A DNA stretch of 49,800 nucleotides from Protostelium mycophagum (lineage: Eukaryota > Evosea > Variosea > Protosteliida > Protosteliaceae): NCBI GenBank assembly GCA_002081555.1, contig MZNV01001572.1, positions 1-49,800 on the forward strand. The letters are read 5' to 3'. The notes below the pieces were generated by a model, which saw only the letters and a list, made by a program, of their open reading frames with translations, made no database searches and was not told the DNA's origin. How positions within the stretch are numbered: the stretch's first letter is position 1; every line of letters begins with the position of its first letter. Below, one piece after another: positions 10,840-23,600 of the stretch. The position numbers were made by a program, and so were the translations under genes.

Positions 10840-12817
10840 TCATGAGATGGTGCATGATGCTGGTGTTTGGTATCTTGTGAGCATCTCGCGATCCTCTTTA
10901 GCCTTCTCTTTCCTTCTTTCCATTGTCTTGTCCCGGACTTCTACTTCTTCATCAGAATACTGTCAAAGGCATGAAAGACAATAGACGGAGTTGTGTTTTT
11001 GTTAGAAATTCTCAAAGGTGTTGATCTATACTCCTTGAACTATTTATTTGTGGCTTGCTCCATCAAGATGCGAAACAATTGTATTCAAAATGATTTTTCA
11101 CTTGTGAAACTTCACCTTTTGGAAAGTAAAGCTTCATGAGGGACAGAGTACTCGTGTCTAAATTTTGGCTGTTAGCTGACCGAACCGCACCAGCATGCCT
11201 GCAATAATTTGTTGACACTCCCAGACATGTGAAATCTCATCGAAATTTCACCTGCAAACAGGACAGTCTTTCTTCCCCTGCCTTTGCGCCTGGAAATTTC
11301 GTCAGAATTTCATTGGTTTCTCATCTCTCGAACGAGACCTTGATGAGGCAGTATAGACAATAGAGGTGCCCGCAGTTGAGTCTTATCGGCTTCCAAGCAA
11401 GAGAAAAACAGATGGGGCATGCGTAATCATCTGGCTGCGGAACGACACTTGTTACTCTCAGATGGATCAACTGAGACGCTTTGGTGCAGGGATCCCCTGG
11501 AAATTTCAGGGAAATTTCGATCGAGGATTTGGAGACAGTTTGGCTTTCAGGTTTTATTACAAGTTTCGGACAGATTCCATAAGCTCGCGGTAATAAACAC
11601 GCTAATTACCGAGAATCTTCATGTGATTTGAGGAGCTTTACAATACTGCAGTGCTTTTTGTATGTATTCTTCTCCAGTTGCGGCAAAGCCGCAGACATGG
11701 AGCACTTGCGCAGCTCCATTGTGAATCTCCCACCTGTCAGATCTCGTTCTTCTCTTGCAATGAAGGCCGAGAACTGTTTGGACGCATTCAGTCCGGTCCT
11801 CTTGTCGTGCTTCTTCAGGATTTTTCGGACCGCCGTCTGGTTTAACTTTTGGAAACGGATGACGGCGATCATCTGCGTCAAGATGCTGATGAACTCTTCT
11901 AAAATAAACTGGGAATTTCTGTGTAATTTCGCGGCGAGTTTTTGCTCTTGGACTTGTGACACGAACCATCTACAACGGTGTAAATCTCGGGGGTTTTGTC
12001 GCGGTAACGAAGGCGAGATTTCACGGTCGTTGGAATCTAACTCACTTTAATTGTTTACTGGCAAAGTGTGGATCACGTGACGTGCCAAACATATTCGCGT
12101 CAGAGTAGAGTCCAAAGATTTTCCTCCAGCTATACATGTCCTTTTGTCTTGGAGAAGCCGCCTGTGTTTTTTAGCTCGATTTTCTGATGCTTTTGAATGA
12201 AGAATACACTGAATAAAATAAATTTCAATTTTTGAAGCTTTTATTTTTATTTATATATTTGTTTAAATATATAAAATCACATTAATGCACCGAGATGATA
12301 CCTCTATAAGCCTCTCTGCTACCTCCTCCAGCATGAGAGTCATCTTCTGTCTGTTGTTGCTATCCAAACCGTGAAGTCCGGATAATGCGAGGAAGAGGAG
12401 GTTGAAGAACTGCTCATCAGAGGGAATGTGAAGCGTTGTTGTCGACAAAGCAGAGTCTATGCTCTCGAGTGTCAATCCGGCTGAAGGAGTCTCAATACCA
12501 TCTCGATCATGTTTATTTTTTTGACGTAAAGACATCAATCGTGTATGATTCCTTCATTTCTTACCGAATGATCTTGAAAGATCGTCTTTTGAGCCCTTCA
12601 AAAGGACGACCGATTTCAATGCTTCTCCTTCATTTTCGAATGTATATCCTCTGTCAATGAGTCCTTCCTTCAATTGTTCTGGAGGTATGCCCCTCTCTCT
12701 CAACTCTTGTACCGATCTTGATATCACCTTCTTCAATTGTTTGTATTGTATGGCATATGGGTGCCATTCCGGTGGTATATCGTTGATAGAGATCAACAGC
12801 TCTTTTCCGAACTTCAT
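10840..12817 (-). CDS. SPX-domain RING E3 ubiquitin ligase (NLA-like)
   Basis: The start at 12817 encodes MKFGKELL, the typical SPX opening, then PPEWHPYAIQYKQLKKVI. The next exons give LESIDSALSTTTLHIPSDEQFF, then YSWRKIFGLYSDANMFG. The distal SPX helices are AKLHRNSQFILEEF and LNQTAVRKILKKHDKRTG, with the lysine cluster that in this family binds inositol (pyro)phosphates. A RING finger follows at ~11480-11350: YACPICFSLAWKPIRLNCGH, YCLYC and CPVCR. A C-terminal block includes RSANSQNLDTS and MKLYFPKEV, which is conserved in plant NLA and fungal relatives, and a charged tail ends at 10840. By family, this protein would read cellular phosphate status and ubiquitinate transporters. Exons were inferred by eye; the start is 149 bp from the divergent RELCH gene. 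Confidence 0.85.
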
Positions 12818-12965
12818 ATGAAGAGGTCAGCGCGGTGATGGTTCTTTCCGTTGTTTCGTGTCTTCGCAAGAGAAAATTCTAAATAAATAAAAGATTTCTT
12901 TTCATATTTTTCAAAGTTCGTTTTTGAATCATCGAACATCGGCCTCAGAGGAGGCCACCGCTGAT

Positions 12966-15900
12966 ATGAGCGGAAAAGAACGCAAAGTAGAGAAGTCATC
13001 CAGCGGCAGCACCAATAATGCCGGCAACATCGCGCGTCTAAAGAGCTCAGACGTCGCGCACTGGTTGATGAGAGAGGGCTATATGCTCACAGCATTAGAA
13101 CTCTACCAAGAGATGACTGAAGAGGGTTTAGAATTGGATGTTTTGAGCAAGAGATTCGTGGGAGAAGCAGATGCTTCTGCGTCTGAACCTAAGATTAAGA
13201 GGAGACCTGCAGGTGAGTGTTGAAATGCTGGTCGATTCAGTTTTCACATGAAAAATCATGATGCGTCATATATTTTACAAAGTAATGTTCTCCACTTTGC
13301 CCGAAAAATTAAGTGCACCTGATATATAGAGAGTGGATGTCCTTTGAAAAAGCACTCTATTTCCACCAATCATCGTCTTTATCATCCATCTTCAAACTGC
13401 GGCCTTCTTTTTCACGTTAAATTACCGCGACTGATCGCGTTAACAGACGAGGAGATAAGCCCTGCTGAGAGGGACCCTATCGTGAGAGAAAAAAATGAAA
13501 AAATATTTGCATTAGAATATGAATTGAAATTGACAAAAGACAATCTTCACCAATTGAAAAAAGAAGTCAACACCCTGCAGGTTTGTTTTCGCGCCAAAAG
13601 ATTACAGTTCAAAAACTCGCCATCTTACCGTCCAAATTCACGCTAACAAAGGTGGCAGACGGCATCACCGGCTAACGGCGCACCTACTAACCGTGATTCG
13701 CGCGTTAACAAACCGTCAAAACACTTTCAGCTGGGGGACAAAGACCCCATCTCAAGTGTAGAAGTCCGAGCACTCAACTATATCTGCAAGTGAGTATTAT
13801 ATATTTTTTACATCTACAACGGACGATTATTTATTTTTTAAATTTTAAATTTCATTTTAATTGAATTGAGTTTTTCAGGAAATATTTTATGGAGCAGGGT
13901 TACAAATTGACAGCTATCACATTGGAAGAGGAGGTAATTTTCATTGAACTTTCCATTTCTCCTATTCTCCGCTCGCAAACACCGTTGTAGACGCAGAAAA
14001 AAACCTTGTGTACGCGTTACAGACGCACAAAAACACTGTTGTAGATGTAGAAAAACACCGTTGTAGATGCAGAAAAGCGTTGTAGTGACATGCAATAGGT
14101 CGACGGGCAAGATCTGAGCGACTGGAGTCAAGTCGGTTTGAAAACGGAGCAACCACCATCACTCGTCGCTTTTTACAGGAAATTTTATTCTGTCAACGAT
14201 CAAGTACGATTTTTCTGTGAAATTTCGAAGAATTTTATCATCATTTTCTGTTAAATTTCGGAGATTTTTGAGAAAATGGGGTGAAATTTCGCGTGGATTT
14301 TGTTGAATAAACGACTCAGAATGCGTCTCTGGATATTCAAGAAGAGAACATGCAGCTCAGAAATAAACTGGCCAATCTACAACGACAGCATCTACAACTC
14401 TCTTCGAATTATGAGAAATTAATTCAAGATAACAGAGAGCTTGAACAGAAGGTACAGTCCGCCACTGTTTTTATTTGGAAATATTTATTCTGCGTTTATG
14501 TGACAAAATAGTCGATTTTATTTAAACATCTTCACTTTAAGACCTGTCAAATTGACACGTACGACAGCTCCATCACGAACCCGAACCTGAAGCCACACCA
14601 ACCCCAGCTGAAACCGCAGCCACCGAATCTACAACGGCGTCTACAACAGAAGCTCACGAGGCATCCACACCTACGGTTCAGACTCCAGCAGCGGAGCTGC
14701 AGAAAGAGAAGGCAGAGGTGATTTTTTGTCTGTGCTTATTCTTCTGGTTTGAAATCTCATGGAAAACTCTTCGAAATCTCATGGAAAACATTTATTTTTT
14801 AAAGTTATTTGACTAGGATTTTTTTAAAAATCAAAACATACTGAAAAGTGCAGACAAAGCCCGCCAATAACAAACACAAGTTGAGGAGAACTTTTGTGGC
14901 TGTATCCCAGAGCATATCCTCGGTTGCTCCGCAACCTTCCACTGGAGCCGTAGTGGTTCCCACAACCTCCGACAATTCTGGAGTACGCGTCCATGACGTG
15001 GAGTCTTACTCACGCATTACGCAACAATTAATTGATTTCTCCAAGATGGAAAGAAACAATGAGAGCACAGTAAGATTTTATTTTTATTTATTTATTATTT
15101 ATTATTTGTTATTCATTATTTATTTATTTATTATGTATCATTTATTTTTCTCAAACTTAATTTTGTGAATTTATTTTTAAGTTTGAAAAAAATAATTTTG
15201 TGATTTTTAACTCGTTGTAGATAAGAATAGTAGCATCGTGCCTGCCTTTCATTGTCCCTGGTGTCATTCTGAAAAAGAGAGAGGAACTCATTCCAGTCAT
15301 TCTAGCCGTTATCTCCCAGCACCCAGACACTGCTGAACGGTCATTTTTCAAATTTTAAATTCTGGTTTCGGCGGGCTGAATACGAGCAGGTACAAACTGA
15401 CCGAACTGCTGTTTAATCTCATCAAAAAACCCAATGATATGGAGAGAAAGATGATTGTAGACGGGTTCATTGCCCTGGCATCCGTTACTGGCCTCGAAAG
15501 AACTGAGCAGGTAATTTTAAATTTTAAATTTTGAAGAAAATTTTGTGTTTCATTCTGATGAAATTTCTGAACATTCCAGGAACTGTTGTCTCAATGTTGG
15601 AACGAAATCAACAATAAATATTCCGAGAGAAGGAAGCTCGTTGTAGATACATGCGGTGCTCTGGCCGCCTATGTGAGGCACGAGCTCCGCACCAGCTTGT
15701 TGTTCTCCATCTTGCAGAACTTGTCAAAGGACCGCGTGCCTGCCGTGCGAGAGGCGGTGAGTAAATCTCCACGAATCCTCCTTCATATCTCAGATCTGGA
15801 GAGATCTGTGAATCTCACAAGAGATCTCGTGGAGAATCGGTGGGAATTTCATGGAGAACTGACGGGATTTTCCAGGTGGCCAGCAATTTGGGATTGATTA

Positions 15901-18438
15901 TAAGCTTGTTTGAAGGCAAAGAGAAATATAAACAAGTCCAAGAGACCGTGTTTGAGCTTCTATACGACCCAGAAGAGGACGTCAGAAATACCTCCAAGAA
16001 GGTGGGAAATTTCGTCGAATTCCCGACTGTTTTTGAGATTATCTCGTCAAGTGAAATGCTTGCATGAAATGTTTACAAAATCAGGTGTTGCTGACCATCT
16101 TTGCGGATTGGTCTGACACCCTGGACCGTCTCTTATCCCATTTGTACCAGAGGTTCAGAGATGACACTGACAGGGTGAGTGCCACATGTCAATTCGACAC
16201 ACTTGCGTCGGATAATTACCGAGATGCGTCGGAAGATTTTCAAGATGCGTCAGGAGATTTGACTCGTTGTAGATCGTGAAACAACCCTACAACGTGGAGA
16301 CCAACGGTCTGATCACTTCTGAAGAGGAAATCCAGCGACTCTTAGTCATTCTACAATGCTCCATCACACTTGCTCCCAGACTGAGAGACACCATCTTCTT
16401 GTCTGCCCCTTTTGCCTCTTCTTGCTTCCCCGCAGGAAACTCGTCGAACCCTTTGTTCTACCAACATACTTTCCTCACAAACGTAAGTTTCAAGGATTTT
16501 CTGGGCTTTCTGGCATTCTTTAAGAGGTTATATTTTAAATTGGTCAAGTAAAGAGTGTGAATCGATCCTCTAAAGATTTGCCTTCTGATTGATTAGTCAT
16601 TTTTGAAGGAAATAATTTAATTCATTCTTTTATATTGATTAAAAACGATTTTATTGTTTTGTTGCTGAAATTCCCTCAGTTGCAAGAACAAGCTCTCAAA
16701 GAACAATTCAACGTCTTTTTGAGCCAAAACAACGTTCTACAATGCATAAAGACGTCATTAACTCCGGAAAAGTCCGGAGCAACCTCCATACTATGGGACG
16801 AGTTGCTGTGGTTACTCGACGAGTATCTCCCTCATCTCGCAAATACGGTCGCATCTGTAGATCTCACCATCATTCCTGTAACCATGGCATTAATTAACAC
16901 TACCGCTGCTATGGCGACGTGCTTTGGCAGAGTGAGTGTCATTATGTCATCATCTTATCATGACGTGATGACATTGTTGTAGGTGTTTACCACGAATGTA
17001 TTGAAGAGATATTTCGAAGAGTATTTAGAACTGAAGGTTGGAGAAGGTCAGTATTAGTTGTCAGCAATTCTTATTTTATTTTTGTTTGCAGCAAAATATC
17101 TCAAGTCGCGAAAATCAATTGGACCAATGGTGGTTTTGAAGAAAAATTTATTTTTAAAAAAAATTTAATTTTAGTAATTATTTTTTTTAAGGTTGCCCAC
17201 CTTTAAGTAAAAATAATTCTACAACAGATAAATTAAAGAGGGGACGTATTCTACAACTCTATCTCGCCGGAGTCGTCGGTTCACTCGACGATAAAGAGGT
17301 GATATCTTGTCTGAGGGACGTAACTGTCCACATATCACTGGAGGAGAGACAGTGGACCAGAGATCACGTGCCAGTCCTGAAAGAATCTGTCAAACTATTA
17401 TGGTGAAATTTCCAAGAATATTCTGACATTCTGATGAAAATTCAGTAAAACTCCAGAGAGGAAGGCGGACATTCTACAACTGTACTGCCAGCAGATGGGT
17501 CATCACAAAGCACCAGCCATCAGACAGACAGTCATCACGATCATCACCGGAATCATCCCACAACTCAATACACAAGAGCTCCTAGCCAAGGTGAGACCGG
17601 AAATTTCCGTGGAATTTCTCTGAAATTCAACTTGAAATTGAAGAGGACAGGTGATCCCGTTTGTGTCCAGCTTAAACACAGATACAGATAGAACCGTGCA
17701 GACGACGAGCATTTTGGCTTACGCATCTCTCATCACCAATTCTCCAGACCCTTCTGTCCTGAATAAGGTGAAATTTCTGCGAAATTTCGAGGATGATTGT
17801 GAAATCTCATGGAAAATTCAGGTACAAAGTCTGTTGGAGCCGTTGTGTGAGGAAGCCAGTAACCACAACATCAAGTGCGACGTGGTCAGAACGCTTGCGG
17901 CATGTATCCCTGCCGCTTCAACTGATTTCCGCGACACATGTACGTCGCATATGCGAATGTCTCCTCTACAATTTTAACCCTTCGTGCAGTTGCCTTGCCT
18001 CATCTGGCCATGATTGCGGAAGAAAATGCGAAGAATGTGAACAACAAAGAGAGAAGGGAGATTGCCAAGTACATCTTTGAAGGAGTCAGATTACTATCAG
18101 GATCCAGAGGTTTGGAGAGTGAGCTCATCATCGGTGTTGTCCTGCCGCTCATCAAGATGTTACTTGCAGAGGCGGTGCGTCGATTTCATTTTTATTTTTT
18201 GTACATTATCTGTGATCAGACATTCATCTTCATTGAAATCCACCTCTTAATATCACGGCAGGACGGTTTCGAGCCATCCTTCAGAAGTCTCTTGACGACA
18301 ATGTTCTCGGAGATGGAAGCTCTGACAAGGGCGACACCACAGCCACAAGAAGAGCAAGGAAGGGCTTCAGGAGGCTTCTCAAACGAAAGGCTGAAAAGAG
18401 GCCTGTTCAATACTTTTGGTAAATTTAACAACACATAA
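12966..18438 (+). CDS. RELCH homologue: LisH, coiled-coil and HEAT-repeat protein
   Basis: The homologue in animals links recycling endosomes to the trans-Golgi through RAB11 and OSBP for sterol transfer. The ATG at 12966 leads to a LisH motif (SDVAHWLMREGYMLTALELY), then a coiled coil (LEYELKLTKDNLHQLKKEV). A second LisH-like block follows, ALNYICKKYFMEQGYKLTAI, with DWSQVGL, as in RELCH. After a Thr/Pro/Ala linker come HEAT repeats: FNLIKKPNDMERKMIVDGF, QCWNEINNKYSERRKLVVD, FADWSDTLDRLL, ILQCSITLAPRLRDTIF and LAGVVGSLDDKE. The stop is TAA at 18436-18438. More than 20 exons were deduced, separated by 35-160 nt introns, several ending CGTTGTAG|A (for example before 15223 and 16276). It converges on eIF1A with a 105-bp gap. 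Confidence 0.85.
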
Positions 18439-18543
18439 AGTATCTCGTTTAAATGTCCATTTTCTATATGATCATGGATCATCCAAACGAGGGATTCTAT
18501 TTCATCAATTTGTGTCGGCTCAAGAATAATGAGAGAAATACTT

Positions 18544-19101
18544 TTATAAACTATCCAAGTTAGTATCAGAGTCTGATCCAGAACCGTCGTCGCTGTCGTC
18601 TTCACCATCGAACTCGAATGGGATGTCATCTCCTCCCTCATCTCCAGCCAAGGCGGTAGATTCGTTAATCTTGGCAGATTCTGGTAGCTCTCCATATGAC
18701 TTCAAAAGACGGGCCTCGTCTGAGTTGTACTTGAGGATAACATCTCCCTTTCCTTCTTGGAAATCACGGAGTGAGATGAGGACGATATCTCCCTGCGAAA
18801 ATGATGAGAAAAAAAATCAGAAGGGAATCCAAAACATACCTGGTTGACCCAGACCTTCTTTCTCAATTTTCCTCTGATGTGAGCGAGACGTTCCTTTCCG
18901 TCGAAGCATTGAGCTTGGAGTCTTCCATTTCCAAGCATACGGACGACCTGGGCATATTCCTGGCCATCCTCTTTGAACACAAGCTCTCTCTTTATTTCTC
19001 CTTCGTTCTTTCCACGACGTCTGTTCTTTCCTCCCTTTCCTAATATCACATCAGTGATCCATATCATGCAACACGGGAGACTCACCTTTATTCTTCGGCA
19101 T
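18544..19101 (-). CDS. translation initiation factor eIF1A
   Basis: This is the small ribosomal subunit initiation factor that promotes scanning and start-codon selection. The start at 19101 encodes [19 protein letters not shown], with a first exon of only 16 nt. The OB fold has [39 protein letters not shown] and, in the third exon, [20 protein letters not shown]. The tail is acidic ([16 protein letters not shown]), ending NLDSL and stop at 18544. The three-exon structure and a length of about 150 residues match the family. Highly conserved, so the assignment is secure. Confidence 0.95.
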
Positions 19102-19912
19102 GTCTGTCTTTCGTGTATGTGACTCTCTTTCTGTTACTCGATTGGAAAATGAAGAGCGATGAGACCTTTCCTTGTTGTTTCTAAACAGAAAATTGGTGTC
19201 GAAAAAGCATTATTTTGGATTTTCTGTGACTACAACGATAACTTTGGTTCACCGAAGACGAAACCTCCGCCACCCGAACATCGAAGAATACAATAACACA
19301 AAGCGGCACGAGCTGCCAATCACCAATATTAGGCCCAGGTCAATCACCACGTGCTGATCCACGGAGGCCAGTTGTAAAACAGGTCAATGTACAGCAATTA
19401 TTCTGAGGAAACTTGGTCACTTGAAGTTTATCTGTGATGTCAACAGGTTGAACAAGATCCTGTTGCAGAGAAGGTGGGATATCTTCGGCTTTCCAGTTAA
19501 GGGAAGTGTGATAGACAATCATATCGGGTTAAAGAGGATCAACAAAAATGAACAGACCACGACACCGAAAAATAAGAAGAGACCAAAAAGACTCAAAAGA
19601 CCAAGAGACCAAACTCACTCCCACCATAAAGATTTTACCACCAGCCAAGACGGAAATTGGATGTTTTGGTGATTTATGCTTACTCATTCGAATAAAACAA
19701 AACCGGAACTTGTGTACATTGTCACAAACATCAGACGAACCATTATTGAAGAGTAAGAATTTAGAATTATCTTGCCAGTGGCCGACGTCCATTTGAGATT
19801 CATCATCACTGTCTCTGATTGATTCTTATTTGTTCCATTGCCATTCAGGGAACTTGTCAAGAGAAGACAAATGGGCTTTTTGATGTTTCATTCTTTTGTC
19901 TGTATTCACGCT
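19102..19912. other. stretch with ambiguous overlapping frames
   Basis: Between eIF1A and the mutarotase, both strands carry mid-sized open frames. On the minus strand, 19792 down to about 19680 starts MDVGHWQDNSKFLLFNNG and could continue, after an intron, into a frame around 19522-19340 with NWKAEDIPPSLQQDLVQPVD. On the plus strand, 19548-19796 is open with a very basic N-terminal half. Neither has a recognisable domain, and at most one can be real. The minus-strand reading is slightly favoured because its composition is more protein-like. Confidence 0.4.
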
Positions 19913-20233
19913 TCAGTCCATGTGGAAAACGGAGACCAATGGTGCAGATTTTGGTTGGTTGTTTGGATGGACTTCCATGAGTGGGGCCATGTAATCCCAC
20001 CATTTCTTCATGATGGCTTCTCCAGAGAGCTCTGCGTTCCTATTTTCTGGCTTCAGTCTCAACACAGCAAAGAGGGTGAGGGTTTCTCTGTCCAGAAAGA
20101 TGGAGTAATCAAAGATTCCGGCTTCAGAGAGCAATCTTGATAATTCGGGCCATATCTCGTTGTGTCTCTTCTTGTATTCCTCTTCATTCCCGGCCTTCAG
20201 TTGCATCTTGAAGGCGATCTGATCGTGAGCCAT
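19913..20233 (-). CDS. rhaM: L-rhamnose mutarotase
   Basis: This enzyme interconverts the alpha and beta anomers of L-rhamnose (RhaM/YiiL family, dimeric alpha-beta barrel). The single exon of 106 residues has the usual family length. The typical motifs are AFKMQLKAGNEEEYKKRHNE, IWPELSRLLSEAGIFDYSIF, LFAVLRLKPEN, KKWWDYMAPLMEV and the closing PLVSVFHMD. The His of KKRHNEIW is the family's active-site histidine by alignment from memory. The gene lacks introns in an intron-rich setting, and the family is mainly bacterial, so transfer is possible, though a short gene may simply lack introns. No other rhamnose gene was seen nearby. Confidence 0.93.
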   Translation of the reverse strand: MAHDQIAFKMQLKAGNEEEYKKRHNEIWPELSRLLSEAGIFDYSIFLDRETLTLFAVLRLKPENRNAELSGEAIMKKWWDYMAPLMEVHPNNQPKSAPLVSVFHMD

Positions 20234-20304
20234 GGTTGATCTCTTGTTGTTGATTGCTGGGGAAATGATTTAACGTCGGGGATGTCTATCGCGTTTCTGC
20301 GTCA

Positions 20305-20415
20305 TCATACTGCCGTCGAATGATAGACAACAAAGCCGAGAAGATTCATCATCATGATACCAATAGAGAACCTCAAGAGCTCGACATCCAGTGGCATATC
20401 GTGTTTGGTGGTCAT
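20305..20415 (-). CDS. possible 36-residue membrane peptide with an F-box-gene-like 5' end
   Basis: The ATG at 20415 encodes MTTKHDMPLDVELLRF, then a hydrophobic stretch (IGIMMMNLLGFVVYH), and stops at 20305. The first ten codons and about 60 bases upstream resemble the start region of the F-box/ankyrin gene at 45956 (MTTIHDVPLDV), including an identical GTTTCCGTTCGCGC block in the 5' flank. This may be a real microprotein gene, or a fragment of an F-box gene family that lost the rest. It sits 72 bp upstream of the mutarotase start on the same strand, so it could also be a leader region for that gene. Confidence 0.35.
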   Translation of the reverse strand: MTTKHDMPLDVELLRFSIGIMMMNLLGFVVYHSTAV

Positions 20416-20670
20416 ATTTTTTGTTGTCAGAAAATCTGGCGCGAACGGAAACATTTCAAAATTCAAAAAGTAGACTCATAATCCGTCTACAACGTCGTCT
20501 TTCGAATCGAAAAGGTGATTGGACTCCCCCTCTTTGCAGACAGAATTTTGCTGTCCACCGTGCGGACTTTGGCATCACTTTTTTCGGAGAGAATTTCTTG
20601 ATTGTCTCCAACTTATAAAAGTAGATTTAATATTTTCTTTTATAACATATGATGGGTAGATTCTAGCTCC

Positions 20671-23600
20671 TTAGTGGTGAGCATCGCGGTTAATTTGTAC
20701 AGAAACACGGTTCTCTCCTTCTGCGATCTGGTTGTTGGTTTCTTTTGAGTGTGTACCCTTCTGGTGGGGTCTAATTTGGTAGTGACTTCCAGCCAGAGAG
20801 CTCTTTGATGTTGCGCCTCCCCAAGATACCTACAATCATCAGCATCTTCAACCCAACCTTTAAAAAATGTTCACCTTCTTGAGGCTGCGGCGAATTGTTT
20901 GCCAGCCTGGCAGTGTCAAGTCCGGAAGCAGAGCCATGGTTCTGAATGCAGAAAGCTTGACAAAGTCCATGGGCAACAACCACAACAGTGAGTAGAGCCA
21001 TGCGAAAAGACCCCAACCCCATCCGCATCCGTCGAATCCTCTGTCCTCACCGGGGTATCCGTTGAATCCGTAGACTCCGATAAATGTTGCGACGGTCTGC
21101 GACACGACGAAGGCGACCATGACCAAAAATCCGGGGCGGTGGGTCCAGATGAACTTGGCCGAACGGACGGAGAAGATGGCTCCAAGACCTGTGATGGAGA
21201 CGTTCATAAAGATGAGTCCTCTGAGCTCATTGTCGTTGAGTTCGCGGAGGCCGAACCATCTGCTGAAGACGTCACCGTCGTGGACGAGGGCGAAGAGGAT
21301 GATGGAGGAAATGACACCGTAGCATCCGATGATGATACAGACACCAAAGATCTACGTCAGATGTTAGGACAGATCAATAGATATAAAGACTCACGATCTG
21401 CAGATTCCATTTGTCTGGCATCTCAGAAGGCAGCACTCTATCCTTGGCAAGTGTCATCATAGTTCCGTCATTGCAGACGGCCAAGATGACAGTGATGATG
21501 GTGGGGTAGTAGTAATCCCAGGCGACGGTCAAAATGAAGAAGGTGAGGACGATACGGATGGTGGAAGTCACGGCATAGATGGTGTATGTCTTCATTCTCT
21601 GGAAGATGGTTCTGGAACCGAACACGGCGTCAGAAATGACAGAAAGTCCGGCGGAGGTCAAGACGATATCGGCGGCAGCTCTGGCGGCACCTTTGTTACG
21701 TCAGATGACGTCATCGTCATATCACGATGAGACTGACCTGTGGCACCCTCGACGGCAATACCGATGTCGGCTCTCTTTAAGGCGGGAGCGTCGTTGGCAC
21801 CATCTCCAGTCATACCGACGGTGTGTCCTCTGCTCTATGATGACGTAAGCATTTTGACATATTTCCTCGAAATTTCACCTGAAGGGACTTGACAATGTTG
21901 AACTTGGTCTCGGGTAAAACTCCGGCGAATCCGTCAGCCTCCTCAATGAGGTCGATCAGCTCCTGAGAGTCTTCGGGGTGTCTGTGAAGCTCCCTCTTGT
22001 CCAGAATGTTGTTTCCCATACCGATTCTGCTGGCCGTCTCCTTGGCGATGGCCTGCTGATCTCCAGTGATCATCTTAACCTTGATACCCTTCTTCTGGCA
22101 GTAGAGGACAGTGTCTCTTGTGTCGTGTCTGGGGGGGTCGGACAGAGGGATAAGTCCGGACATGACCCAGCCGTCACCGTTGTTTCTGGCAACACCGAGG
22201 GTTCTGTAACCACGGTTTCCATAATCGTCCATGGCGGTGTTGACCTCCTTCTCGATCTCGGCGTGGTTGGCGGTCAAGTTTAAGACGTAGGGGACGAATC
22301 CCTTGGTGACTTGGAATCTCTTTCCGTCAGGTCCCTGTGTTTTTCAGCAAAACTTGTCAGAAATTTCGTTGTAGACGTACCTCGATGAGGGTGGTGGCTC
22401 TCTTGGAATCAGAGTCGAAGGGGGTGAATTCGACCTCTACGTATTGAGGAAGTTTTGTCTTATCTCTGCAGTAGGCCAAGATGGAGTCTTCAATAGCATC
22501 TCCTTTTCCTTCTCTCTTGGATGCGAGCACGGCATCAAAGATGACGTCATCAGCGTCATGACCCTTAAGACAGTAGGGAACGTCGACGGTGAGTTTGTTG
22601 AGAGTGAGAGTACCGGTCTTGTCAGAGCAGAGGATGTCCATAGCGGCGAGCTCCTCCACGGCGGTGAGACGTGACACGATGGCTTGCTTCTTAGACAATT
22701 TATAAGCTCCAAGCGCCATAGTAACAGACAGCACGGTTGGCATAGCACTGTCTTCTTTAGGATTTGTCATGAAGAAAACTCGTGATCTACTCACATTGGG
22801 ACACCACCGACGATGAGTACGAGAGCGTTACCAAGAGCGTAACAATCGTGGACAGAAGCACAAGGCTTCTTTCTGCCAACAAATTCCACCATCAGCTCAA
22901 TGAAGACAAAGACGATGATGAAAGTGATGCAGAAAAATCCAATGGAGCGAAGAACCTTCTGGAAGTGTCCCTGTGAATTGATCAGAATCTAATCAAAACG
23001 AAAAGAGTACGCATACCTCTTCGTCAGACTCTTCGATGAGCTTAGCGGCCTTTCCATAGAAAGTGTTGGAACCGGTCTTGGTGACAAACATCTCGATGTC
23101 TCCTTGCTTCACGGTTGATCCAGAGAAGACGACATCTCCTTCCTTTTTGTTCACTGGAAATGACTCTCCTGTGAGGGCAGCTTGATCGATCTTCACTGAT
23201 CCTGACGTCTTAAAGACTTTTCCGTCAGCGTTGATGATGTCTCCCAACTTGAGACGAGTCACGTCTCCGTAGACGACGTCTTTGGCCTCGATGAATTGCC
23301 ATTCTCCGTCTCTGCGGACGTCTGCCTTCAAACCGAGTGAGGCTTTCAGCTCGGCGATAGCATTGGCGGCGTTATGTTCCTCATAGTAACCGATACAAGC
23401 GTTCAGAATGAGAAGAGCAGTGATGAGACCAAAATCCACATAATCACCGAGGATGATTGAGATGATGGCAGCGACTTCCATAGCCCATGATAGAGGATTC
23501 CACATGAACAGCAAGAAAGCGAGGATTGGGTTGACTGTGTGCTCTTCGATCATATTTGGTCCTACTTCTGCTAAACGGCGAGCAGCTTCTTCACGTGTGA

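Noticed and set aside
21119-21462. Plus-strand acidic frames opposite the H+-ATPase
   Set aside because: They are antisense shadows of a strongly conserved coding region; the minus-strand reading fits the P-type ATPase family throughout.
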